A stretch of DNA of 64,000 nucleotides from Eulemur rufifrons (taxonomy: Eukaryota; Chordata; Mammalia; Primates; Lemuridae), in contig NC_091010.1 in NCBI RefSeq assembly GCF_041146395.1, forward strand, positions 52,720,001 through 52,784,000. The letters run 5' to 3'. Under the pieces are notes generated by a model that saw only the letters and a list, made by a program, of their open reading frames with translations, was not told the origin of the DNA and did not search any database. Positions 14,099 to 25,960 of the stretch are shown piece by piece; the first letter of the stretch is position 1; every line of letters starts with the position of its first letter. The translations under genes were made by a program, and so were the position numbers.

Positions 14099-14624
14099 GT
14101 GCCATAATTATGGAAGCTATGCACATGGCACTACTGGCTTATTGAAACATGGTAGGATTTTATTGAAAAACTGGGGTGTGGTGAGGGCTGTATTTATCTC
14201 CCTTTCACCATTGTCTCAGAAAGCTACTTCTCCTTTCCTTGGGCCTAGAGTGCTAAAGGCAGGATAGTTGATTTACTTCAATGCTTTGATGTGTATATTT
14301 AAAGGATTTGGGGTTAGAAGAGTTTTCTAAAATATTCTGCAAGGCTGGTGTTGAGTTGTTAGGTGTGGAGACCAGGAGCAAGACTGAATGTTAGCAATCA
14401 AGTCTTTATTTCCTAACTGAGACAGGAAAGAGGCGAGAGAAAAAGGTGCCAGCTCCCCAGGGTTCCAAATCCTCACAGACGGCACCGGGCTGGGATCTGA
14501 TGATGTGTGGCGAGATGAGGAAGATTCCTAACACTGCCGAGGAGACTTGAAGAAAAGACTTCTGCATTTTCATGGACCCAGGGGACTAGGGGAAGGGAGT
14601 GAGGGAAGAACCAGGAGCAGAAAA

Positions 14625-15433
14625 ATATTTTATTTTATTGTGTTTAATTGGAAATGATATTCATATATATATTTATGGGTACAATATAATGTTTCAATAT
14701 ATGCATACATTGTGAAATGATCCAATCAGGCTAATTAATAAATCCATCACCTGAAATACTCATCATTTCCTTTTGGTGAGAACATTTAAAATCCATTCTT
14801 TTAGCTATTTTAACATATACAATACATTATTATTGTCATGCTGTGCAATAGATCTCCAAAACCTATTCCAGAACCACTCTCTAACTGCAGCTTTGACCAA
14901 TGTCTCTTCTTTCCCCATCAACCCCCCACTCCCATCCCCTGGTAAGTACCATTCTATTCTCTACTTCTATGAGTTCAACTTAATTAAGATTCCACATATA
15001 AGGGTGATCATGTGGTATTTGTCTCTCTTCACCTAGCTTATTTCACTAAGCAGAATGTCCTCTAGGTTCATCCATGTTGTTGAACATGATGGAATTTCCT
15101 ACTTTTTAAAGGCTGAAAAGTATTTCACTGTATATATATATATATATATATATATATGCCCCTGTTTTTTTAAAAAAAATCTATTCATCCATTGATAAAC
15201 ACTGCAGTTGTTTCCATATCTTGGCTATTGTGAACAATGCTGCAATGAACATGGGGGTGCAGATATCTCTTCTACATACTACTTTAAATTCCTTTGGCTG
15301 TATCCCCAGAAGCAGAATTGCTGGATCATATGGCAATTCTACTTTTAGGTTTTTGGGGAACCTCTATACTGTTTTCCAAAATCGCTATACTAATTTACAG
15401 TAACACTAACAGAGTATAAAGGTTCTGTTTTCT
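14625..15433 (-). mobile_element. L1 3' end, antisense, 5'-truncated
   Basis: Reverse complement of an L1 3' UTR and ORF2 C-terminus of intermediate age. Markers include 'gggtacaatataatgtttca' in the 3' UTR and, further right, 'ggttcatccatgttgttgaa', 'ggctattgtgaacaatgctg' and 'agcagaattgctggatcata'. A TA microsatellite (15131-15157) lies inside it where L1 normally has the 'ttccattgtatatatatacc' region. No clear target-site duplication could be found. Confidence 0.85.
15131..15157. repeat. (TA)13 microsatellite
   Basis: Uninterrupted TA run within the antisense L1. It is probably an expansion of the short TA tract native to this part of L1. Confidence 0.95.
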
Positions 15434-16814
15434 GTACAAGAAGTGTAAAAATACTGAGTCCAAGTGAAGCAAAATGCCTCCGTTAAGGCCCCTGATAAGG
15501 AGGTTTTGGCAGAGGCTCCAGGGAGGTGCCTCAGGAGAGGCTGCCAGCGGAGGTGACTGTGCTTGAGTCCTTGACTGCAACTTCCTTCAGAAAACTGCAA
15601 AGCACTGACTGTGCACCAAATCTGGCTTGGGAAGGATAGCTTTCCTCCCTGAGGCCTGTCCGGCAGTGCTTTGAACTTGCCTATGGTCCAGCCTGAAAGA
15701 TCACCCACGAGATTTTGGCTTGGAGCCAGACTCCCTAGCTAATATGTATTAAAAACAAACAAAGAAATATATTAATAGTGTCCAGAGTAATTGCTATAAT
15801 ACTTTGTAGTCAGAAAATAGGTGCTTTTTTTATGGGGAAAAATGTTATTTATTTGTGGATAGAAATGACACTTAGAATTGCAGGACGTGATGTATAAGTA
15901 AACACATTTATCATGAAATGTTATATAATGACCTTTCCCCGTGTAATTTGCATAGAATTGCTGTAGAATCATGAGCATGCCTGAAATTAGAATTTGGTAC
16001 TAAAATCCAAGTAAGAATTTTTGCCTATGAGTCTAGGCCACTTCTTGGTAATTGAAGAAGGGACCATTTCCCTCACCCCTGGTTTAATGCATGTGGTAGC
16101 AGAGAAAACAGGTAATCTTTTCGTCTATGGATATAGCTGATTTTAGTAGGAGCTATAGATTTCAGCCTAGAGAAAAATGCAGCTGAGGTTAGAAAATAAA
16201 TCTTTTATGTTCATTTCCTTCATTCTGATTTGGCTGAAGCTGAAACATTCCTGCTAGCACATCTTCCATGACTTTGCCCAGTTGAGTTTTAAATAATTCA
16301 GTTGATTGCCCTCTTAATATTTTTCCTGGAATCTCATTCCACCATATAATGGAGTTATTAGGAAGTTCTTGATATGGTATTCTTGTGTTCAATTCTGGAG
16401 AAATTTTCTCTTACTTAATTTTACCTCAGTAAAGAGATCAATAAGAGTAAAAATTTTTCAAAGAGCAAAAAAAAAAACAAACAAACAAAAAAAAAAAACC
16501 TGGTAGTGAAATGGACTGGGGTGAGGGAGTGGGTTTTGTTTGTTTCGTTTTGTTTTGGCTGGAGGGGAAGAAGGAGAGGAGGTGGGTAGTGCCAGGACAT
16601 ACTAAAAGAAATGGTCGGTGAGTGGAGGAGAGATAGAAATAAAACATGTCTCTCAGAATGGATCTGAGGAGGCCGTAGCAGCCAAGAATCAATAGTGAAT
16701 TCTCTAATTTCTTCCCTCTCTGTGTGAAATGGACCTCAAGGTGCTGATTTCAGTAATTTCCGTGGATTTTGTTGAGTCTCAGGTTGTTAACTTCAAATTG
16801 ATATTTAACCATTT
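15434..16814. other. Unassigned non-coding stretch
   Basis: No gene or family recognised. It contains an A-rich simple stretch with CAAA units at 16466-16498, possibly an old poly-A tail, and a GC-richer patch at 15540-15720. Open frames here reach at most 100 codons and show no domain. Confidence 0.5.
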
Positions 16815-16828
16815 AAAAATCCATTTCT

Positions 16829-18021
16829 CCCCTTCTGTAGGTTGACTATTCGCTCTAATGGTAGTTTCCCTGGCTGTGCGGAGATTATAATTTGATCAGA
16901 TCCCATTTATTTATTTTTGTTTCTGCTGTGATTGCTTTGGGGAGGGGGTCTTCCTCATAAATTCTTTGCCTGGCTGATGTCTGTAAGAGTTTTCTGAACA
17001 TTTTCTTCTAGAATTCTTAAGGTTTCACGTCTTAGGTTTAAGTCTGTTATACATTGTGAGTTGATTTTTGTGAGAGGTGAGAGGTACAGATCAAGGGCTG
17101 ATAACAAGAATCAATATAGAATTTAAGAAAATTAACAAGAAAAAATCAAACAACCCCATTAAAAAGTGGGCAAAAGATATGAACAGAAACTGTGCAAAAG
17201 AAGACAGAATAATGGCCAGCAAACATAAAAAAATATGCTCCACATCTCTAATCATCAGGGAAATGCAAATCAAAATCACAGTGGAATATCACCTAACTCC
17301 AGGGAGAATGGCTTTTATCGAAAAGTCCCAAAACAACAAATGGTGGTGTGGAAGTGGAGAGATAGGAACACTCTTACACTGCTGGTGGGACTGCAAATTA
17401 TTACAACCTCTGTGGAAAGTTATATGTAGATATCTCAAAGAACTAAAAATAGAAATACCATTTGATCTAGCATTCCCACTACGAGGCATCTTCCCAAAGG
17501 AAAAAAAGTCATTTTATGATAAAGACATCTGCACCCGAATGTTTATGACAGCACAATTCACAATTGCAAAGATGTAGAAACAACCCAAGTGCCCATCAAT
17601 ACATGAGTGGATTAATAAAATGTGATATATGTATACCATGGAATACTACTCAACCATAAAAAACAATGGTGAACTAGCACCTCTTATATTATCCTGGGTG
17701 GAGCTAGAGCCCACTCTTTGAAGTGAAGTATCACAAGAATAGAAAAACAAGTACCACATGTACTCGCCATCAAATTGGTACTAATTGATCAGCACTTAGG
17801 TGCTCACATGGAAGTAATAATCACAGGGTTCCAGGCAGGTGGGAGAGGGGTAGAGGAGATGGGTAAACTCATAAATACTGGGTGCAGAGCCCACTATATG
17901 GGGGGTGGGCATGCTTGTAGCTCTGGCTAGGGCAACGCAAAGGCAATATATGTAACCAAAATGTTTGTACACCCATAATATTCTGAAAGTTAAAAAAAAG
18001 GAAAATAAATAAATTGAAGGA
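16829..18021 (+). mobile_element. 5'-inverted L1 (twin-primed), 3' end on plus strand
   Basis: The segment 16829-17092 is antisense ORF2. From about 17093 ('gggctgataacaagaatc') the element continues in sense through ORF2 C-terminus and 3' UTR to an A-rich tail near 17990-18021. The piece 17093-17577 is still open and reads as L1 ORF2p C-terminus (GLITRINIEFKKINKKK, IKKWAKDMNRNC, LLHCWWDCKLLQPLWKVI), ending at a premature stop just after QFTIAKM. A 14-bp target-site duplication, aaaaatccatttct, lies at 16815-16828 and 18022-18035. Judging from L1 order, a few tens of bases are missing at the inversion junction. The 3' UTR ('aacgcaaaggcaatatatgt', 'aaccaaaatgtttgtacacc') is of the strepsirrhine-lineage type. 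Confidence 0.93.
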
Positions 18022-18035
18022 AAAAATCCATTTCT

Positions 18036-18570
18036 ATCCATGTTAACCTGCATTGAAGATCAGTGCTGGAAGGTTGTGGAAATAGGGTGAGGGAGGTAGT
18101 TTAAAGATCTAAATTGTAAAATTATAACATGTGTGTTGCTTTTTCCACTAACAACCACTTCACTCCCCCTGCCCACATCCTGAAGACGCCCTCGTGTCTT
18201 TCAGGTTTGGAACTCTGAGTTCCCAGAGTACTGAATTTCTGCAACCAACAAGAGGCCGGCAGGTAGCACTCAAGAAGGCTCTATAGTCTCCAGAGATTAA
18301 AAAACAAAAACAAATGAACAACGACAACACCACCACCAAGAAAACCCCACCAGATGCTTCCCCACTCTACCTGTCAAGGTAAGTGAGAGCAGAGTTTGCA
18401 GACGGGTGCCACAGAGTTAAAAACATCTGATGACTTTCTTAGAGTTTCTTTGTAAAATGATACCCAGGAAGAGGAGTAATTTTCAAAGAAGTATTTCTTT
18501 TATCACCCCAAAGCAGGAATGCTTTAAGTGAAATCAAGACCTGCTCTATCTTTTATTCATTTAATGCCAC
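18036..18570. other. Unassigned stretch with exon-like boundaries
   Basis: No repeat recognised. Positions 18205-18378 are bounded by a pyrimidine-rich acceptor (ending cgtgtctttcag) and a strong donor (caag|gtaagt). All three forward frames contain stops inside, so it cannot be an ordinary internal coding exon. A non-coding RNA exon is possible. Confidence 0.35.
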
Positions 18571-19150
18571 AGCTTTGAGGCCCTCCAGGCTCTTACTTTC
18601 CTGTTAACCTCCCCTCCAACTCCCAGCCGATGACTATCCTAATTCTTGGAAAAAAATTCAAAATTCTTAACACTGTCTACCTTACCCTTGTTTGTCTCTC
18701 CTGTCTCCTCTCTGGCCGTCTTCCCGCTTCCTGTCCACACTGGTCATGAGCAACTTTCTAAGCTGTGGCACACACACCTCAGGGCCTTGGGGGCCTCCGC
18801 ATGCTGTAGTTTCCTTGGCTTTTACTGCATTCTTCACTGCCATGCTCTGTTCTTAGTTAAACCCCACTTACTTTTTGTATTATGGCTTAATTACCACTTC
18901 CGCAGAGAAAAGTTCTCTGACCACTCTCGTTCCTATTCTAGGTCAATTTTCCTGTCATGAGCCCCCTTAATACCCTGCACATTCCGTCCAAAGCAATTAT
19001 AATTAATCACACAATGGCATAGGTAAATATGCAGATTTATCTTTCCCCACTGGAGGGCAAGCTTCATGAGAACAGAACTATTTCACTCTCTTGTACCACT
19101 GGTCCTTAGTGCAGTACTGGTACAGATTATATAGTAAAAATAGCTTTTTG
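18570..19150 (+). mobile_element. L2 LINE 3' relic, sense
   Basis: Follows the L2 consensus order: 'gaggccctccaggctcttac', then 'cctcagggccttgg', then 'ctttccccactggagggcaa', and the terminal part with 'ttgttggataaaa'. The 104-codon frame at 18646-18960 is within this relic and is not a gene. Confidence 0.7.
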
Positions 19151-19670
19151 TTGGATAAAAAACTCTATGTTATAACCTTGTCTGAGAATGAACAGAGAGT
19201 AACTGCCAAATTCAAAGACCTGTGTGTGACTTTTCAATACAATTGAACTGGGTAACTAGAGCATTTTCCATGTAGAAACATGTTTGCTGCCGTTTTAAGT
19301 CGTCAGAGAAATGTTCCAAGTGTGTGCAAGTGTCTTGTAATAGATTCATGGTTATACAACATAACACACACTACTCTGCAAACACTGAAAACATCTGTAC
19401 TTAATAGTTATCTTTCTACTGTGGATTATGAAAACTTTCCCCTTCGCTTCTGTATTTTCTTAGAATATATATGTGTCTTTGTGTGTGTGCATGTGTGTGT
19501 GTGCACATGTATTTCAATATGTAAACCAACTGAAAAACACTGATATCATTTTTTTACATCAGAAAGTAGATTACAAAATAATACTTATTCAGTGATATGC
19601 TTATGCTGGTTTGCAAGAGCTGATTGTGTGCTCTTACTAGCTCTTTGTTCAGTCATGTCAAATGTGTAGT

Positions 19671-19767
19671 TTGGAGTCAGACACTGCAGGAGTATTTACA
19701 CCATGTAAATTGCAAAATACTAGATATCAGGGCTATTTTCCCTGGAGAGTCTATTGCAAAGTATTTA
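19671..19767 (+). repeat. Local duplicated block, copy 1
   Basis: A 97-bp block beginning ttggagtcag that aligns without gaps to 20662-20758 with about 18 mismatches (about 81% identity by hand). The spacing is 991 bp and both copies are in the same orientation. I do not recognise the sequence as a known repeat family. Confidence 0.8.
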
Positions 19768-20661
19768 CCTGCAAAAAAACTGGTTATAATACTAGTTAAG
19801 AATAACAATAATGGCCTATATTTTGAGAAAATTAAGAGTCTCTCAGAGTAGTCCATAGTTAGTGTGGATCACTAACTGTGATATAGCTAACTGCGATATT
19901 CAAATTCATATAGATAATCAGATTGGATTCAAAGAGTGAAGAGATTCTCTATTAGAGATAGACAAAATTCCTCAGAATTCAGAAGCTGAATCATTCAAAG
20001 ATGTGAATAAAGGGAACTGGTAAATTTGAAATCCAACATTTGCAGGTGTTAATTTTAAAAAAGGAGCAACGCTAGTAATTTTGGGAGGAGAAATCTATTA
20101 CAGAGTCACTGCTGGGGTAAATGTACATGGATATTTGTAGAAATATGAGGGAATAAATAGTATCTGAGGTTTTTTTCAGGAAGACTCAGGAGCCTGGAAA
20201 TTATGTAAAGAGAAGTGTAAAAATAATCATGGTACTAAGTCTGGATTGGTAAAGAGCTTTCCACATAGAATTGAAAACATAATGAAGCAATCTCAGAAAT
20301 AGGGTCTTATAGTCACAATTTTTAGAAAACTTCTGCATTAGAACTGAAAGTTTAGCAAAGCATGATACCACAACAACCTAAATTGAACTGCCAAGGTCAG
20401 GATCCAGAGACCCAGTAAAAGATGATTTGAAAAGAAATACAGAGCTCAGCTTGGATCTGTGGGGCCTGGGTGAACTGATTCCAGTATCACTTGCTATCTG
20501 AAGTGCTCCTTCATCCTTCAACCGCTGTGATCTCTTTTCACCTCAACTCTACTGCATTCATTGCCTGTTTTTCCCACAAGACATTGAGGTTTTGCTGCTT
20601 CTAGTGGGCATTATCTTCAGGATGTAGCATCTTCAGCCATTCTCTGTGCTACCTTTGTTCT

Positions 20662-20758
20662 TTGGAGTCAGAGACGGTGGGAGTATTTACATCATGGAAA
20701 TTGGCCAACACTAGAAATCAGGGTTATTTTCCCTTGAGAGTCTACTGTAAAATATTAG
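20662..20758 (+). repeat. Local duplicated block, copy 2
   Basis: Second copy of the block at 19671-19767. The best conserved cores are 'gggagtatttacatcatg' and 'atcagggttattttccc'. Flanking sequence on either side does not align by eye, so the duplicated unit is short or both copies belong to an unrecognised old repeat. Confidence 0.8.
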
Positions 20759-21104
20759 ACTTAAAGATGTTTCATGTTGGAAAACAGCCATTCTCTGCAT
20801 CTAATCACATTTTTTTTCCAGTTTTAAAGGACCTTTCACATATTTATTATAGTAGGCATTTTCATATTCTTATATATTCTAAACGTAGTTCCCAATTAAT
20901 ACTGTAAAATTTAAGTGACTAATAACAAGAATATAATTTATATCTTTGCTTTTAAGATTTCCCACATAGTGTTTTGGTTGGATGGGAATATACATCAAGT
21001 TATGTTTACTTTGAAGAGCTTACTAAGAAGATAGATATGTGTCCAGAGTCTGAATTATTGAACCCTTTGTGTTGCTTCCTCTTGGTTCCTTTCTGATGTA
21101 ATAA

Positions 21105-21190
21105 GGTGGCATAATATAGTGGTTAAAAGCTCAGGCTCTACATCCAAACTACCTGGATTTGAACCCAGGCTCTGCCATTTATCAGTTTAA
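21105..21190 (+). mobile_element. MIR SINE relic, sense
   Basis: 5' half of a MIR: 'ataatatagtggttaaaagc', 'tcaggctctaca' and 'ggatttgaacccaggctctg'. Confidence 0.85.
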
Positions 21191-21284
21191 TTCTTTTCTC
21201 CCCAGTTGGAACTAAAAAGGCTCTTCCTTTACCATAATTTATCTTGGTATGGTTCATTCGTAGGTATGGTTACCTAGGACTATA

Positions 21285-21460
21285 AATGACAATGTTTATT
21301 GAATGCTTCCTATATGCTGGGTACTGTTCCAAGAACTTTACCTATATTGACTCCTTTTATCTGCAGAACAACCTATGAGGTAAATATTATTTTGATCCAT
21401 CTTGCAGATGGAGAAGCTGAAGCACTGGGAGGATGTATAGTATGCTTAAGACCATACAAC
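21285..21460 (-). mobile_element. MIR SINE relic, antisense
   Basis: Reverse MIR: 'tttattgaatgcttcctata', 'tgggtactgttccaagaac', 'acaacctatgaggtaaatat', then 'cagatggagaagctgaagca'. Converges on the sense MIR just upstream. Confidence 0.8.
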
Positions 21461-21479
21461 TAAATCACATTTTATCATT

Positions 21480-22180
21480 CTCACCTACAGTGCTAATAAA
21501 CACCAGGCACATCCTACCAACTCCTTTTATATAATTTGGTCCTTCTGCTAAACTCTCATCTGCATAGCTGTAAATTTTCATGCCTGGCTACTTTATGCAG
21601 GCATCCTCTCATGGAATATTATAGCAACCACAGTGTATCTCTCTTGGAGCTAACCAAAGCAAGGGAATTTTCTTTTCATTTTTTCCCCTTTTTTCTCTCT
21701 TATTCTATCTGTTTCAACCAAATCCCAGATTTTAGCAATGCAGGTGGTCCATCTTTGTTTACTGCTGTGTGTTTTAAGTTTGTTTCTGGTCATACTGTTT
21801 GTTCCCCATTGAGTATTCCTGGATCCTAAGCTCTGTGGGGGTTCTTGGGGGAACTTTCTTTCCTCTTATTGGACCCTGAGGTGAATCCTTCAAAGATGAC
21901 AGACTTTTAGAGATATCCAGTTTCTACGAACTTGTTTAGTTCATACTCATTCCTGCCTGAATGTCTCCTGCTTGTGAAACCTCAGATTTAATATATAAGC
22001 GCATAATATGGAGCTAAGAATAGGAGGGAAAAATAGACTATCTTCCATTTCATCATTATTATTATGGGTTACTTTTGTTATGGTTTCAGCTAAAAAAAAT
22101 TAGCAGGAAGCTAATGAGAGACACTTGTGACTTCTTGATTTTTAGATATTAGGTTGGATGACAAAGTGAAATGTAGACTG
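21480..22180. other. Unassigned non-coding stretch
   Basis: AT-rich sequence without recognised repeats. The 97-codon frame at 21536-21829 has no recognisable domain. Confidence 0.5.
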
Positions 22181-22184
22181 GAAT

Positions 22185-22315
22185 AGAGTCTAATTTACAC
22201 CATAGGTGGTCGCCACTACCTAGCTGAACGACCTTGAGCAAGCCACTTCATCTTTTTAGGTGTCTGTTTCTTCATCTATAAAATAAATAACTCTTTCTGG
22301 CTCTAATAGTCTATG
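22185..22315 (+). mobile_element. MIR SINE relic, sense
   Basis: Sense MIR core: 'ctacctagctgaacgacctt', 'gagcaagccacttcatcttt' and 'gtttcttcatctataaaata'. Confidence 0.75.
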
Positions 22316-22529
22316 AAGACATAGCACAGAAGCCAGAAAACCCTGGAGAGGGAGAGAACTGCTTTAGTCCAGTGAATACTTGTATAGGACTAAAGGAAAG
22401 ATCAATAGATATTAAAATGTCAAGAGTAATGCCTTTATTTTCTCCTAAAATAGGTGTATTATCCATAGTGTATCCATACATAATGTTACTGCAACAAGGC
22501 AAGATAAAACAGCAGGGAAGATAAAAACA

Positions 22530-22695
22530 AATCTTACCGTTTGTCAGACACTGAGCTGAGCACTTTGCACATATCATTGTGTTACAACACAATAGCTCCA
22601 TGAGGTAGGCACTATTATCTCCACCCTACACATGAGCCTTAAAGACGTTAAGTAATTTGCCTAATGTCAGGTCACTAGTAAATTATGTATATTGC
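22530..22695 (-). mobile_element. MIR SINE relic, antisense
   Basis: Reverse MIR: 'gagctgagcactttgcacat', 'ctccatgaggtaggcactat', then 'gacgttaagtaatttgccta'. Confidence 0.8.
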
Positions 22696-22699
22696 ATTC

Positions 22700-23940
22700 C
22701 AATACAAATCATTCTGAAGTAAATAACACTGACTGCCAACTCAAGAGGGAAGGAGACTGGTGCCACTCTATATTTTTTGTAAAGTGGCTGGATTTCATGC
22801 TTGGAAGCACTCTAGAGAGCTACACAGTCCAACTGTCTTACGAAATATTTTAGGAGGTTTTACTCTGGGGCATTTGAGGAAATCTGGAACCCACGTGTTT
22901 CTTTCAATAGTGTAGCTCTCCAAGTAAGAAAAAAGTCTTGCTCCTATCAGACTTCTGCTGCTTATCCCTGTGGAGGAGAGATAGCATCTCGACTATGTTC
23001 ATCAGCAATATCTCTAAGTACATGACCCTTTAACTTATCATCTAGTTTTCTGAGGAAATGAAGAGTGGGTTAAGTTGACTGGTTGAATGATCCTGTGCCC
23101 AGAAAAAAAGCAAAAAAGCAATTTTACACCCAAGCAGTGTTGTACACACAGCTCACTACTGTCTGCAAAGACATTCATCTGTAAAGTAAATGTGTTTTGC
23201 TTCCTGTTTATTCTTTGGTTTGTTGTTCTTTTTTCATGCATACATTAAAAAAGACAGTAATCCTGGGGTTAATGTGCTTACTCTGGACCCAGAAAGAAGA
23301 TACTCAGTGCATGCTTAGGTAATCTTTATGTTTTACCAGGAGAGCATATACTCTTTGAGTTGTTTGTGAAGCATTGGTGTATTCTGAGTTATCCACCTAT
23401 TTTCAGGTGATCCTCACTGACATTGGCAACACTTGCTAATGCTATGAAGGCATAGATTCTCCATGACAGCTAGAACCCCCAAGGGAACCTCCTCTAGAGT
23501 TTCTAAGCTCAATGTGACCTGAGAAACAGTCTAGTGTATTTTCACACTAGCCAGTGCTGAGATGTTGTATCCACTGGGGACCTAATACAGGACTTTGACC
23601 TCAGAAACATTTTTATGTATTCATTGGTAATATTTAGTTTTAAATTGTAGGAAAATAGCTTGAATTGGTTTAAGAATAAAATTGAAATATAAAGGGTGAT
23701 CTCAAAGAAGCAGAAGACAGTTTCTGAGTCTCAAGAAATAACTGGAAGTGGAAAAGGGAAAAGTATCCAGATAGCCCTCTGTGCTTCTCACATTTCTGCT
23801 TCATACAATCATTCTGCTTCATTCTTCTCTTTCTCTGTAGACTAGCTTTTCTCCTACCCTCATACTCTATTACATGATAGGAAGGGCTGTTTAGATCAAG
23901 AGTACCTGTTCAATGTCAGTGAAAGTTTTTTGATTGGCTC
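22700..23940. other. Unassigned non-coding stretch
   Basis: Nothing recognised on either strand. Open frames are short and featureless. Confidence 0.5.
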
Positions 23941-23944
23941 ATCA

Positions 23945-24395
23945 TTTGTTGGATGCTATGGTAGGCTAAATTATTTGTTCCAATTTGTCACTTTCCTGTA
24001 GATGAATAACAATATTCATACTCTTGTTACGGCTTCATGGTGGATGTGTACTACTCTTTGGTCTTTGGCATGTAATTTGCTTTGCTTTGGCTGACGGAAT
24101 TTAAATGGACATGACAAAAGCAGAAGTTTAATCTGTGCTCAGAAGATTGTCCTTTTATGCTCTAGTGATCTGCCATTAGAAGAACATGCTCTGGGTAGCA
24201 ACTGTTCCTTCATCCTGCACCTCAGAATAAATATACATGGAACAGACATAAACCAAACCTGCAGCCCAGAACTGAGCCAGTTTAGACAATCCACACTGCA
24301 CTTGATGTATAGGCCCTTAAAATGAGTACTTGTTGTTATAAGCTGTTGACATTTGGGGATTATGCAATGTCATTGAGTAATAGTTGACTGATACA
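23945..24395 (+). mobile_element. MaLR/ERVL-type LTR relic, sense
   Basis: Old LTR-like sequence. Late blocks are 'agaagaacatgctctgggta' and 'aatagttgactgatacagaa', which match the 3' part of a mammalian MaLR-group LTR. The subfamily and left border are uncertain. The sequence after the LTR end (24396-24660, resuming after the Alu at 25054) may be non-coding MaLR internal sequence. Confidence 0.5.

Positions 24396-25959
<1,564 letters not shown>

Positions 25960-25960
<1 letters not shown>

Larger units (their letters stand above)
19150..21100. other. Unassigned stretch holding a diverged local duplication
   Basis: No gene and no repeat family recognised. There are short TG-rich simple repeats at 19471-19508. 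It contains two related blocks of about 97 bp at 19671-19767 and 20662-20758, described separately. Confidence 0.5.

Noticed and set aside
17077..17577. 166-codon plus-strand open frame as a gene
   Set aside because: It reads as the C-terminal part of L1 ORF2p in a 5'-inverted, truncated insertion, so it is a transposon fragment without promoter or start context.
21105..21460. tRNA gene from the A/B-box-like MIR sequence
   Set aside because: The tRNA-like part is the head of an ancient MIR SINE. No cloverleaf or anticodon arm can be folded.
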